This document shows positions 9,860 through 20,313 of a stretch of DNA of 64,000 bases, piece by piece. A program made the position numbers and the translations under genes. Every line of letters begins with the position of its first letter. Position 1 is the stretch's first letter. The DNA comes from an uncultured Bacteroidota bacterium (GTDB lineage Bacteria; Bacteroidota; Bacteroidia; JABEUT01), in contig CAIPDV010000026.1 of assembly GCA_903863935.1 (NCBI GenBank), forward strand, positions 25,515 through 89,514, read 5' to 3'. The notes beneath the pieces were generated by a model, which saw only the letters and a program-made list of their open reading frames with translations, was not told the origin of the DNA and made no database searches.

Positions 9860-11110
9860 CTACTTCAACATACTTATAGCTTTGTTAAGAGCTCTCACAA
9901 AAATATCAATCTCCTCAAAGGTATTATAAAATGCAAAGGAAGCGCGAACAGTTCCGGGTATTTTATAAAAATCTATTAGTGGCTGTGTGCAGTGGTGCCC
10001 TGTGCGAACTGCCACTCCCTGCTTATCCAGTAATATTCCTATATCCGAAGGATGGAGCCCATCTATAACAAAAGAGATAACACTTGTCTTGTGCTTTGCG
10101 GTCCCAATAATTTTTAACCCTTGTATTTTTTCTAACTTTTCGGTTGCATATAATAGCAAATCGTTTTCATGTTTTGCAATTTTATCCAGTCCAATTTCGT
10201 TCACATAATCTATAGCATTTGCCAAAACTATTGATGCTTCAATATTTGGTGTTCCTGCTTCAAATCGTAACGGAGCATCATTATAAGTTGTCTTTTCAAG
10301 GGTTACTTGTTTAATCATTTCTCCACCTCCCTGGTAGGGTGGCATTTGATTCAGCCATTTACTTTTTCCATACAATACACCTATACCGGTTGGCCCAAAA
10401 AGTTTATGCCCGGAGAAGCAATAAAAATCTACATCCAGTTTTTTTACATCCACTTTCATGTGAGGAACGGCCTGTGCTCCATCTAACAAAACAGGAATAT
10501 TTTTTGCGTGTGCCAATTCAATTATTTCTCGAACAGGATTTATAGTCCCTAACGTATTCGATACATGATTCACAGCCACCAGTTTGGTTTTGGCAGAAAG
10601 CAATTTTTTATACTCCTCTATTTTCAATTCACCTTCGTGAGTAATGGGAATTACTTTCAAAGTTGCATTTTTCCGTTCGCAAAGCATCTGCCATGGCACA
10701 ATGTTCGAGTGATGCTCCATGTGAGAAATGATAATTTCATCTCCGCTTTTTACAAATGCTTCACCATAAGAAAACGCCACAAGGTTAATAGCTTCAGTAG
10801 TTCCACGAGTGAAAATAATTTCTTCGTGAGATGCATTTAAGTGCGCTGCTATAGTTTTTCTGGATGCTTCAAACTCATTTGTAGCTTTGTTGCTAAGGTA
10901 GTGTATACCGCGATGTACATTGCTATTGGTCTCCTTATAATATTCCTGAATTGCATCAAGAACAACCAACGGTTTTTGCGAAGTAGCAGCGTTATCAAAG
11001 TAAACTATCGGTTGCCCATGAACCTTGGTATGAAGAATTGGAAAATCCTTGCGGATGGCTTCTACATCCAGTTCTTTATTTAATTCTTTAGATTTTACAG
11101 CAATATCCAT
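9860..11110 (-). CDS. sufS: Cysteine desulfurase SufS
   Basis: YFDNAATSQKP, FSGHKLFGPTGIGVLYGK (PLP Lys), RTGHHCTQPL. Confidence 0.97.
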   Translation of the reverse strand: MDIAVKSKELNKELDVEAIRKDFPILHTKVHGQPIVYFDNAATSQKPLVVLDAIQEYYKETNSNVHRGIHYLSNKATNEFEASRKTIAAHLNASHEEIIFTRGTTEAINLVAFSYGEAFVKSGDEIIISHMEHHSNIVPWQMLCERKNATLKVIPITHEGELKIEEYKKLLSAKTKLVAVNHVSNTLGTINPVREIIELAHAKNIPVLLDGAQAVPHMKVDVKKLDVDFYCFSGHKLFGPTGIGVLYGKSKWLNQMPPYQGGGEMIKQVTLEKTTYNDAPLRFEAGTPNIEASIVLANAIDYVNEIGLDKIAKHENDLLLYATEKLEKIQGLKIIGTAKHKTSVISFVIDGLHPSDIGILLDKQGVAVRTGHHCTQPLIDFYKIPGTVRASFAFYNTFEEIDIFVRALNKAISMLK

Positions 11111-11119
11111 AGTGAAAAA

Positions 11120-12472
11120 TTATTGGATATTCTCTTCTATTTTCTGCTCAATGAGCGTTCTGAAAGCCTCGTTTTTGATGGTATTGCTTACTTCTTTTGC
11201 AAACGATTGCAACAAAATATTTTTTGCCAGTTTTTCATTCAGTCCCCTGGAACGCATGTAAAATAAAGCTTCTTCATTCAACTTGCCTGTCGTTGTTCCA
11301 TGTGTGCAACGAACATCATCGGCGTAGATTTCTAATTGCGGTTTTGTGTTGATGGTGGACTTATCTCCCATCAAAATATTTTTGTTGGATTGATATGCGT
11401 TGGTCTTTTGTGCATCACGATATACCAATATTTTTCCGTTGAAAACACCGGTAGCATTATCTGCAATAACGCCTTTGTAAAGCTCATTGCTCATGCAATT
11501 GGGTGCACGGTGTTCTACCATGGTATGGTTATCGGTATGGCAATTTTCCTTTACAATAAATAATCCATTCAAATGCACTTCTGCATTTTCCCCATTAATA
11601 AAAATCGTAGGGTCGTTACGAACCATGCCGCCATTCAAGGATATTGCAACACTATTCATGTGGCTTCCGGTATTTACAGTGAAGTGCCTAACATCATTGC
11701 GTTGCGATAAAATATCTTCGTCTTGCAGAATATAATTCTCTAATGAAGCATTGTCCTCAATAATAAATTCAGTTGCAGAATTGGTGAATGTTTTTCCGTT
11801 ATGATTAACGGAGTGATACGATTCAATAAGCGTTAATTCTGAATTCTTGTGCAAATAAACCAAGTGCCTGGGATTGAAAAAACTCTTCGCTTCAGCCGTG
11901 CAAATGTTGGCAATTTGTATAGGTATAGGACATGAAAAATTCTCAGGTATGCTAATGAAAATACCATCACCGGCAAGGGCTGTATTTAGCATCGTCATTG
12001 GATTGGTGGTTTTTTCCAATCCCGCGTTAAATTGTTTTATTGCTACTTCATTTCCTTCTTCCAAGGCTTTGAATAAGCTCTTAATGGTTACTTCTTTTGG
12101 AAGGTTTTTCAAGCGGGAATATTCAGGAACATATTTGCCATTTATGAGTACTACCGAAACAAATTCATCGGTCAATAAATTCTCTATTTCACCTTCTGTA
12201 AGGCTTGCAGAACCATTTTTAGCTGCGTAATCATCCTGCAGGTAAGAACGGATATTGGTGTATTTAAAATCCTCTGTCTTCTTTGTCGGGAGTCCAACAG
12301 CTGTAAAGTTTTCTTTCGCTTTCTCTTGAACACCCTTTATAATATTACCCGTTTCAGTTAAGCGAGTACCAACTTCATCTATCCACTTATTCAGAAGGCT
12401 GTTATTTTTGATGACTTCGGCTTCGCCCAAAGCACCACGGCTGATATTTGTCTTTGCGGTTACTAGTTCCAT
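11120..12472 (-). CDS. sufD: Fe-S cluster assembly protein SufD
   Basis: Position in operon plus MVEHRAPNCMSNELYKGVI and DVRCTHGTTTGKLNEEALFYMRSRG. Confidence 0.95.
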   Translation of the reverse strand: MELVTAKTNISRGALGEAEVIKNNSLLNKWIDEVGTRLTETGNIIKGVQEKAKENFTAVGLPTKKTEDFKYTNIRSYLQDDYAAKNGSASLTEGEIENLLTDEFVSVVLINGKYVPEYSRLKNLPKEVTIKSLFKALEEGNEVAIKQFNAGLEKTTNPMTMLNTALAGDGIFISIPENFSCPIPIQIANICTAEAKSFFNPRHLVYLHKNSELTLIESYHSVNHNGKTFTNSATEFIIEDNASLENYILQDEDILSQRNDVRHFTVNTGSHMNSVAISLNGGMVRNDPTIFINGENAEVHLNGLFIVKENCHTDNHTMVEHRAPNCMSNELYKGVIADNATGVFNGKILVYRDAQKTNAYQSNKNILMGDKSTINTKPQLEIYADDVRCTHGTTTGKLNEEALFYMRSRGLNEKLAKNILLQSFAKEVSNTIKNEAFRTLIEQKIEENIQ

Positions 12473-12478
12473 TTCGTG

Positions 12479-13240
12479 TTATACTGCGAGTTCCGAAAAT
12501 TCTTTCTTAATCCAATCATAACCTTTTCCCTCCAGTTCCAACGCCAATTCTCTGGTACCTGATTTTACAATCCTTCCTTGATAAAGCACATGCACAAAAT
12601 CAGGAACGATATATTCTAACAGGCGTTGGTAGTGCGTGATTACAACAAATGCGTTTTCTTTGGTTCGGAGTTTATTTACGCCGGTTGCAACAATGCGTAA
12701 TGCATCAATATCAAGTCCTGAATCGGTTTCATCAAGTATAGCAAGCGATGGCTCTAACATCGCCATCTGAAAAATTTCATTGCGTTTTTTTTCTCCGCCG
12801 GAAAATCCTTCATTTACCGAACGGCCTGTCAGATTGGCTTCAATCTCCACAACCTTCTGTTTTTCCTTCAGTATTTTCAGGAAATCTTTTGCTTCCATAG
12901 GTGGAAGTCCACGATACTGGCGAATTTCGCTGATAGCTGTTTTCAAAAAGTTAATGGTGCTCACTCCCGGAATTTCCACCGGATATTGAAAGGCAAGGAA
13001 CATTCCTTCCTTAGCTCTTTCATCTGGTGATAGTTCCAGCATATCTTTTCCGTTGAAGGTGATAGAACCACCATCAACAGTATAATCTTCTTTGCCAGCA
13101 ATTACAGAAGCAAGGGTACTTTTACCTGAACCATTCGGGCCCATGATTGCATGTACCTCTCCCTTTTTAACTGTCAGGTTAAGTCCTTTTAATATTTGTT
13201 TCCCTTCTACAGAGACTTTTAAATCTTTTATTTCTAACAT
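12479..13240 (-). CDS. sufC: Fe-S cluster assembly ATPase SufC
   Basis: [11 protein letters not shown] Walker [12 protein letters not shown] signature, [16 protein letters not shown]. Confidence 0.97.
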   Translation of the reverse strand: MLEIKDLKVSVEGKQILKGLNLTVKKGEVHAIMGPNGSGKSTLASVIAGKEDYTVDGGSITFNGKDMLELSPDERAKEGMFLAFQYPVEIPGVSTINFLKTAISEIRQYRGLPPMEAKDFLKILKEKQKVVEIEANLTGRSVNEGFSGGEKKRNEIFQMAMLEPSLAILDETDSGLDIDALRIVATGVNKLRTKENAFVVITHYQRLLEYIVPDFVHVLYQGRIVKSGTRELALELEGKGYDWIKKEFSELAV

Positions 13241-13275
13241 TTCCGTAATTCGTATTTTTTTAATTCGTATTTTTC

Positions 13276-14721
13276 TTATCCAACGCTACCTTCCAGACTT
13301 ACTGCAAGCAACTTTTGAGCCTCTACAGCAAATTCCATAGGCAGTTTATTTAATACCTCACGGCAATATCCATTCACAATTAAACCGATTGCTTTTTCGG
13401 TATCAATACCTCGTTGATTGCAATAAAATATTTGGTCTTCTCCAATTTTCGAAGTAGTTGCTTCGTGTTCTACTTGTGCTGATTTATCATTAATTTCAAT
13501 GTAAGGGAAAGTATGCGCACCACAGTTATTACCCATCAGCAAGGAATCGCATTGGGAAAAATTACGTGCATTACTTGCACCTCTGTTCACCTTCACTAAT
13601 CCGCGATAACTATTGTTACTCTTGCCTGCAGCAATACCTTTTGAAACTATCGTACTCTTGGTATTTCTTCCCAGGTGAGTCATCTTAGTACCTGTATCTG
13701 CTTGTTGCATGTGATTAGTTACCGCAATGGAATAAAACTCGCCGACCGAATTATCGCCTTTCAAAATCACAGATGGATATTTCCAAGTAATGGCAGAGCC
13801 TGTCTCTACTTGTGTCCAGGAAATTTTAGCATTATTCCCCAAGCAAATTCCGCGTTTGGTAACAAAATTGTAGATACCACCCTTACCATCTTTATCACCG
13901 GGATACCAGTTTTGAACGGTTGAATATTTTACTTCTGCATCAGCATGCGAAACAATTTCTACCACTGCGGCATGTAATTGATTTTCGTCGCGCATAGGTG
14001 CTGTACAACCTTCCAGGTAACTAACATAAGCCCCTTCGTCTGCAATAATCAAGGTACGTTCAAACTGCCCTGTGCCTGCGGTGTTAATACGGAAATAAGT
14101 TGAAAGTTCCATTGGGCAGCGAACGCCTTTCGGTATGTAGCAGAACGAACCATCACTAAAAACGGCTGCATTAAGCGCAGCAAAATAGTTATCGGTATAA
14201 GGCACTACTGATCCCATATATTTCTTAATCAATTCAGGATGTTCCTTCACAGCTTCGCTAAAAGAACAGAATATAATTCCAAGTTTTGAAAGGCTTTCTT
14301 TAAAAGTAGTCTTAACCGAAACACTGTCAATTACTGCATCTACAGCTACACCTGATAATCTCTTTTGTTCCAAAAGTGATATCCCCAATTTTTCAAATGT
14401 TCGAAGCAACTCAGGATCCACTTCATCCAGACTTTTGATTTCTTTAGGTTTTTTAGGAGCAGAGTAATAACTAATGTTTTGATAATTGATGAGCGGGTAG
14501 TGCAAATGAGCCCAATGCGGTTCTTTCATGGTCAACCAATGACGGAAAGCCTTCAGACGGTACTCCAGCATAAAATCAGGTTCCCCTTTCTTGGTCGAAA
14601 TGAAACGTACAACGTCCTCATTCAGGCCCGGGGGAAGGGTATCTGACTCTATATCACTGGTAAAGCCATATTTATATTCGCCTTGGACGAATTCTTCTAA
14701 TATTTCGTTTGAACCGCTCAT
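13276..14721 (-). CDS. sufB: Fe-S cluster assembly protein SufB
   Basis: [51 protein letters not shown]. Confidence 0.97.
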   Translation of the reverse strand: MSGSNEILEEFVQGEYKYGFTSDIESDTLPPGLNEDVVRFISTKKGEPDFMLEYRLKAFRHWLTMKEPHWAHLHYPLINYQNISYYSAPKKPKEIKSLDEVDPELLRTFEKLGISLLEQKRLSGVAVDAVIDSVSVKTTFKESLSKLGIIFCSFSEAVKEHPELIKKYMGSVVPYTDNYFAALNAAVFSDGSFCYIPKGVRCPMELSTYFRINTAGTGQFERTLIIADEGAYVSYLEGCTAPMRDENQLHAAVVEIVSHADAEVKYSTVQNWYPGDKDGKGGIYNFVTKRGICLGNNAKISWTQVETGSAITWKYPSVILKGDNSVGEFYSIAVTNHMQQADTGTKMTHLGRNTKSTIVSKGIAAGKSNNSYRGLVKVNRGASNARNFSQCDSLLMGNNCGAHTFPYIEINDKSAQVEHEATTSKIGEDQIFYCNQRGIDTEKAIGLIVNGYCREVLNKLPMEFAVEAQKLLAVSLEGSVG

Positions 14722-14801
14722 TTTTTAGTTATGAGTTATGAATTATGAGTTATGAATGTGAGTTTATGGTAATAACTCATAACTAATAATTTATAACTGT
14801 G

Positions 14802-15128
14802 TTATACTGCGAAGCTATCTCCGCAGCTGCAAGTACGGCTCGCGTTTGGGTTATTAAAGCTGAATCCTTTGCCGTTTAGTCCTCCGCTAAAGTCTAATTC
14901 GGTACCTACCAGGTACAGGAAACTTTTACGGTCAACTACTAACTTAACCCCTTTATCTTCAAATACTTTATCTTCAGGTTTCAGGGTAGTGTCAAAGGTC
15001 ATTTTATAGGACAAGCCCGAGCATCCTCCGCTTTCTACACCTACGCGTACAAAGCTGTCTGTCGGGGAGTTAGCTTCCTTCATCAGGTCGTCTAACTTAT
15101 GTTTTGCTGTTTCCGATACTGTTATCAT
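14802..15128 (-). CDS. sufA: Iron-sulfur cluster assembly accessory protein (A-type carrier)
   Basis: RVGVESGGCSGLSYKM and C-terminal SRTCSCGDSF, the three-Cys A-type carrier pattern. Confidence 0.88.
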   Translation of the reverse strand: MITVSETAKHKLDDLMKEANSPTDSFVRVGVESGGCSGLSYKMTFDTTLKPEDKVFEDKGVKLVVDRKSFLYLVGTELDFSGGLNGKGFSFNNPNASRTCSCGDSFAV

Positions 15129-15153
15129 AATAGGGTATATTCTAATTACAGCG

Positions 15154-15161
15154 CAAAGTTA
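15154..15161 (-). promoter_or_regulatory. Candidate Bacteroidota -7 promoter box (TAACTTTG on minus strand) for suf operon
   Basis: Reverse complement of caaagtta, match to TAnnTTTG, 26 nt upstream of the sufA start. Confidence 0.55.
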
Positions 15162-15182
15162 CGAAAACTTGACGAAATATAG

Positions 15183-15210
15183 TATATAAAGACAAGGGTA
15201 TCTTTATATA
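15183..15210. promoter_or_regulatory. 10-8-10 inverted repeat upstream of the suf operon
   Basis: TATATAAAGA caagggta TCTTTATATA, perfect 10-nt arms. Confidence 0.5.
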
Positions 15211-15385
15211 GATAACAGGACCCTGAAACCCTTACTTATATAGGGTGTTAGTAGTTTACTGAAATTATCATGCAATCTTTACAAATTTCCTGTTTAATTT
15301 GCATATAATATTCCCTTATTATCGTGAAAGGAAGGGGCGCGGAATCCGAAAAGCGGAAGAGTAGGGCAAGTAATAAAGTGAACAG

Positions 15386-17035
15386 ATGAGTATAAAAGAC
15401 AAGATTCCAATTCCTGAGTTATATGTACCTCTTAAGGGAAGTGAGCGCCGTCCGTCAATTGAAGCAAAAAATCTGGGACCTGCTGATGCAGAAGAAACGA
15501 TTAACGTCACAATCGTATTACGTCGGAGAATTGATGGCCCAAAATTTCCTGATTTCGACCACTTTGCTAAAACTCCCCCAAAAAATCAAAAACGTTTAAG
15601 TTCTGCGGAGTTTGCTCTGAAATATGGAGCGCATCAAAATGATGTTGACAAGGTAGTTGAATTTGCCAATGGTGCGAACCTTAAAGTTGTTGAAATACAT
15701 CATGCCCGCCGAACGGTTATTATTTCAGGAACTATTGCCCAAATGAATTCTGCTTTTAAGGTGGTACTTACCAGGTATGAACACAAAACAACCAACCTCA
15801 CAGGAACTCAGGCAAAAAATGAAACCTATCGGGGTCGGGACGGATTTATACATATACCTCTTGAACTAACGGAAATAATAATGGGAGTTTTTGGCTTGGA
15901 TAACAGGGGAATTACAAAACGAAATTATCCCGGGGATCCGGAAAATACCGGCAAAATAAGTATGGAGCAGGTTATGAAGCTCTATAATTTCCCAACTAAT
16001 TCAGCCAAAGGGCAAACCATTGGTATTGTGTCGGAAGGAGGCTACCATCCCGCAGATATAAGCAGTACACTTTCCGGCAAACCTCCTAAAATTATCGAGG
16101 TTAATATTAATGCCTCCAACGATCAATCCGTTGATGATATTGAAACCACTCAGGATATTTGCATTGCCGCTGCTGCAGCACCCGGGGCCGATATTGCAGT
16201 ATACTTTACTACCGACGACCAGGGAGGGTGGGTTAACTTGCTGAATCGAGTTATTCACCCCGATGAGGGGGATCCTATTTGTTATGTTTTATCCTCCAGT
16301 TTTTATGTGTTAGATAGTGATGATTTTGGATTACTCCCTCCTATAAGCCGCGATTGGATTAATGTTGTCCATATGTATTTTCAGGATGCCGCTATTCAAA
16401 ATGTAACCATTTGCGTGGCTTCCGGAGATAAAGGAACCGATTCGAAAATAGGTGACGGACATGCTCATGTTCAATATCCTGCCACCGATCCCTGGGTATT
16501 ATCAGTTGGCGGGACTACTATCGGTAATATTAAGGGTGATTCTTTTGATGAATGGGTTTGGAACGATGTTTTTAATGTTTCACACATTGGTGCAACAGGA
16601 GGAGGAGTAAGCGGAAATTTCCCGAGGCCTTCGTATCAGGATAATGCAGGGGTTCCGTCTTCACTTAACGACGGACATATAGGGCGTGGTGTTCCCGATG
16701 TGGCCGGCAATGCAAGCCCCAACAGTGGTTTTCCGGTTATTCTGGCAGGTAAGCCAAACGTAGGTTGTGGCACCAGTGCTTCGACACCGCTCTGGGCGGG
16801 GCTTGTAACTGTAATTAATGCTGCACTTGGTACCCCGGTTGGATATATCAATCCCTACATATATAATTTTAATTCACGTGGGTTTCGCCAGATTAGCGGG
16901 CCACCGGGACCTGCAAATAACGGGCTCAATAAAGTACCCGGATATCCTGCCGGAAAAGGATGGAATGCATGTACAGGTTGGGGTAGCCCGGATGGTGTGG
17001 CGTTGTTGAAGGAATTTGAAAAGTTGAATAGCTAA
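15386..17035 (+). CDS. S53 family (sedolisin/kumamolisin-like) serine-carboxyl peptidase with prodomain
   Basis: Prodomain LRRRIDGP...; catalytic E/D in DDIETTQDICIAAAAAPGADIAVYF, Asp in ASGDKGTD, Ser in CGTSASTPLWAGL. Confidence 0.93.
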   Translation: MSIKDKIPIPELYVPLKGSERRPSIEAKNLGPADAEETINVTIVLRRRIDGPKFPDFDHFAKTPPKNQKRLSSAEFALKYGAHQNDVDKVVEFANGANLKVVEIHHARRTVIISGTIAQMNSAFKVVLTRYEHKTTNLTGTQAKNETYRGRDGFIHIPLELTEIIMGVFGLDNRGITKRNYPGDPENTGKISMEQVMKLYNFPTNSAKGQTIGIVSEGGYHPADISSTLSGKPPKIIEVNINASNDQSVDDIETTQDICIAAAAAPGADIAVYFTTDDQGGWVNLLNRVIHPDEGDPICYVLSSSFYVLDSDDFGLLPPISRDWINVVHMYFQDAAIQNVTICVASGDKGTDSKIGDGHAHVQYPATDPWVLSVGGTTIGNIKGDSFDEWVWNDVFNVSHIGATGGGVSGNFPRPSYQDNAGVPSSLNDGHIGRGVPDVAGNASPNSGFPVILAGKPNVGCGTSASTPLWAGLVTVINAALGTPVGYINPYIYNFNSRGFRQISGPPGPANNGLNKVPGYPAGKGWNACTGWGSPDGVALLKEFEKLNS

Positions 17036-17158
17036 AATTGTTAGTCCTGCGAGGATTGAAGGATTCACCTCCTCCTTATTCCATTTATTTTACTTGCCCC
17101 TGTAAAGTTTAGTCGAGCACTTGATAATAATTACATTTGCTAACATTATTGTTATCAA

Positions 17159-19108
17159 ATGGGTCTGAAACAATTTATTTATTCAATAATATTCTTAACA
17201 TGTTTATTATTTAGTGCGACTGCACAAGATAAACGTGCACAAAAGTTGACAACTCGCATAGTTAGGAACTTGAAAACAGACAGTGAAAAAGTATACGCCA
17301 TACATAAGTGGATAATTACACATATACGATATGATTTTAAAAAGGAAGTAAGTAGTAATTATTCACGCATATCAATAAAACAAATATTACGCCACCGAAA
17401 GGCAATTTGCCTTGGGTATAGTGATTTGTTTAAAACCTTATGCAGCTGTGCAGGAATAAATTGTGTGGAAATTCCCGGGTATAATAAAGACATTTATGGG
17501 AACATAGGCGATCATTTTTACCTGGATGAACACGAATGGAATGCTGTCTATCTGAACAATGAGTGGAAGCTTGTGGACGTTTGCTGGGACGCTGGAAATA
17601 TTAAATATACCAGGCGGACATTCCTTGGTTTTTTTGTTTATTTATTCTCGCATGGAAAGCACGATCGTGTAAAATTTAAACCACATTTTGTTCAATGGCC
17701 CAATTATACGTATTATCTTAAATCAGGTATTTTTTTCAAAACCGACCATTTACCCTTAAATCCAATTTGGCAATTAACAAGTCCTATTACTTCCATTCAA
17801 CAATTTGCTATAGATAGCGCATATTATTACAAAAAATACAATTCTGGGAATGATACCTCGGGCCGGGCAGATGAATTGGAAATAAAAAGGAGGGAATATT
17901 TAAGTGAAGAAGATTCGGTAAGAGAATTATCGGATGGGTTTGTAGGATATAAGTTTAACTATCGGAATCATTATGGAATTGGTCAGGCATACTTTGAACT
18001 TTCCCGAAGGAAAATGCCCTTGATTGAAAAAAAACCGAAAGATACTGTTGCTATATTGAAACGATGCGATACGGTAATTAAATTGTTACAGAAAGCACAA
18101 ATGGAATCGGATAGCAATGTGTATTATTTGATGCAGCAAAAAGAAGAACTTACCAAAAACAACCTTAAAAAGAATACTATATTCAGGACTCAGCAAGAAG
18201 ATTTAAATGCAAGTACAATTGAAATAATTCACAAATTGAAACGTATAATTTATGAGTCCAGGGTTGATAAAAGCCGAGCAAAAAGAATTGCTTCTTCCAT
18301 AAATAAGCGATTGAGGGAAAGGGAAAAAAGCAAGAGTTTCTATTTTAAAAAGCCCCGGAAAATATCCGTTCCAGAAGATTCAATTAAGTACGCCGGAGAA
18401 TTGAAAAGTATAAACGACAGCATAAAATTTTACGATGCAGCAATTTCAAAAAAATATGGTGTTGTTGACAGCCTTTATCAAGCAAATACGAAATGTTCAA
18501 TTGCTTATAATGCCGCCTTGCCGGGCATTATTGATGAAGATTATTCAATTTCCTGGTGCCGCCTTTTTTACTTTGACGATCTTGACTATGAGATAAGGCA
18601 ACCTAAAGATAACCTGATGCTTTCCAAATTTAAGAATGATTCCCTTTTATATAATATGAAGCAGTTTTCCTTTACGCAATTTTTTGATGAACTGAAAAAA
18701 GCGGAAGAATTACTAAATGTACAATTTCGTAATTATTCACTTAAGATGCATATTTTAATTGAGTTAAAAGGTTCGTGTATGCCCTCGGATTCTCTTGATA
18801 AAAAATACGAACAAAACATGAAGCAAATGGAAAATTCCTATAATCTTCTCCAAATGAAACTACAAAATTGGGCGAGCGATTTTAATGTGTTAAGGGGAAA
18901 CTGTAAGCAGATGCAGGCCTCTACCAAAAAAGAATATAAAGCCTTTAAGCGGGAAACCAGGATTGAAAGAATTTTATATAAAGTTAGAAACAGGCATATT
19001 ATCAGCCACACATTCGGACTTCTACATGCCAATAACGTTCAATTCCGAAGTATTCCCTCCCGAATAAACAAGCTTTCTAATTATGAGAAAAAATTAGGGA
19101 AAAAATAA
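17159..19108 (+). CDS. Secreted transglutaminase-like domain protein
   Basis: Signal peptide; VYAIHKWIITHIRYD...RKAICLGYSDLFKTLCSCAGINC...HEWNAVYLNNEWKLVDVCWDAG (Cys-His-Asp pattern). Confidence 0.82.
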   Translation: MGLKQFIYSIIFLTCLLFSATAQDKRAQKLTTRIVRNLKTDSEKVYAIHKWIITHIRYDFKKEVSSNYSRISIKQILRHRKAICLGYSDLFKTLCSCAGINCVEIPGYNKDIYGNIGDHFYLDEHEWNAVYLNNEWKLVDVCWDAGNIKYTRRTFLGFFVYLFSHGKHDRVKFKPHFVQWPNYTYYLKSGIFFKTDHLPLNPIWQLTSPITSIQQFAIDSAYYYKKYNSGNDTSGRADELEIKRREYLSEEDSVRELSDGFVGYKFNYRNHYGIGQAYFELSRRKMPLIEKKPKDTVAILKRCDTVIKLLQKAQMESDSNVYYLMQQKEELTKNNLKKNTIFRTQQEDLNASTIEIIHKLKRIIYESRVDKSRAKRIASSINKRLREREKSKSFYFKKPRKISVPEDSIKYAGELKSINDSIKFYDAAISKKYGVVDSLYQANTKCSIAYNAALPGIIDEDYSISWCRLFYFDDLDYEIRQPKDNLMLSKFKNDSLLYNMKQFSFTQFFDELKKAEELLNVQFRNYSLKMHILIELKGSCMPSDSLDKKYEQNMKQMENSYNLLQMKLQNWASDFNVLRGNCKQMQASTKKEYKAFKRETRIERILYKVRNRHIISHTFGLLHANNVQFRSIPSRINKLSNYEKKLGKK

Positions 19109-19125
19109 AACAGTTGTTCTACCTT

Positions 19126-19512
19126 TTATTTCCCCTTAAAAAACGGCACCAATGTAAAAAATGCCAGTGCCGGGAAAAAGTGCATAGGGACTACCAATCC
19201 CGGAAATAATTCCGGATTCTTTATGTCAAATGGAAGGCTCATACTAATGGGGCTAATTATACTTGCAAACGACAATAATGCAATTAAAACATTGAGTATG
19301 CCCTTCCATTTTTCTTTTTTGAATCTTTCCAGTAACCAATAACTAAGGGCAATTAACATACACGCAATTATCGATACCCCGCTAATAGAGCGGACGTTCA
19401 CTATTTTATTGAATTCCGTTCCCTGGGTATTCTGGTAGATATTAAAGTAGATAATTCCTGCAGCCGATGCCAGCACACCAGCTAAAATGCCATGTAGAAA
19501 TGCCTTTTTCAT
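19126..19512 (-). CDS. Hypothetical membrane protein (4 predicted TM segments)
   Basis: Hydrophobic segments across a 128 aa ORF; no specific family recognised with certainty. Confidence 0.55.
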   Translation of the reverse strand: MKKAFLHGILAGVLASAAGIIYFNIYQNTQGTEFNKIVNVRSISGVSIIACMLIALSYWLLERFKKEKWKGILNVLIALLSFASIISPISMSLPFDIKNPELFPGLVVPMHFFPALAFFTLVPFFKGK

Positions 19513-19521
19513 TATTGGTAA

Positions 19522-20052
19522 TTATTTAGTAACAGGTACCGAAACATCCACCTTTAAAATGGACGAAGCATGTGAATCCATGCCCTTATCTGTTCCCACG
19601 CCATAATCAAGGCGATTAATACTGAAACTTCCGGTAAAGGTATTATTGGCAAAAGTAAATGGAATGGTGAGGGGCTTTTGAACTCCTTTCATATCCAATG
19701 TTCCGGTAGCTTCATACCCTGTCGCGGTCTTTGTAATTTTGCTTGAGGTGAATTTAATAGCGGGGAATTTGGCCGCATTGAACCAATTTTCATTTTTTGC
19801 TTTGTTGTTCTTCATGCCATTTCCCATATTAATAGAGTTTACATCAATGGTAACATCAAACTTAGAGCCTGCAAGATCATTTGCGTCGAACGAAATATCA
19901 CCCTTAAATGAACTGAATACCCCGGCAGGGTCATCGCTGGTGAATTTTATGGAATAGCCATCGGCTATCTTCCATGTGGTGGCAGTATATACTGTGAAAG
20001 CAGAAAACAGCATGGTGGCTGCTATGGCAATAGGAAAAATTAGTTTTTTCAT
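19522..20052 (-). CDS. YceI family protein
   Basis: MKKLIFPIAIAATMLFSAF signal peptide, TWKIADGYSIKFTSDDPAGVFSSFKGDISFDANDL...GTLDMKGVQKPLTIPFTF. Start re-assigned to 20052 from the ORF-track 20130. Confidence 0.88.
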   Translation of the reverse strand: MKKLIFPIAIAATMLFSAFTVYTATTWKIADGYSIKFTSDDPAGVFSSFKGDISFDANDLAGSKFDVTIDVNSINMGNGMKNNKAKNENWFNAAKFPAIKFTSSKITKTATGYEATGTLDMKGVQKPLTIPFTFANNTFTGSFSINRLDYGVGTDKGMDSHASSILKVDVSVPVTK

Positions 20053-20313
20053 TTTTAGTAGATTTAAATATTTTTTACAAAAGTCGTTACGAATCTCCGA
20101 AGGTAACTTAATGTAGTTTAAGAAATTCAAATACTTTGTCTTTTCTTTGACTTTTTCTTTACGAATTGGTTTATTGTGGTGATTTTAACATTTCTTATAA
20201 CAATAAGGAGTGTTGATTTATCAAATCATTGGGCAACTAAAAAGTTAAAGAATACAGTTTTAAATTTTAGGTTGTAATATTTTAGTAGTTTTAAATTCTA
20301 AATAAAAATAGGT

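Noticed and set aside
15386-17035. S53 peptidase without signal peptide as anomalous
   Set aside because: Kumamolisin-type precursors can begin similarly with a prodomain and no classical signal; catalytic residues all present.
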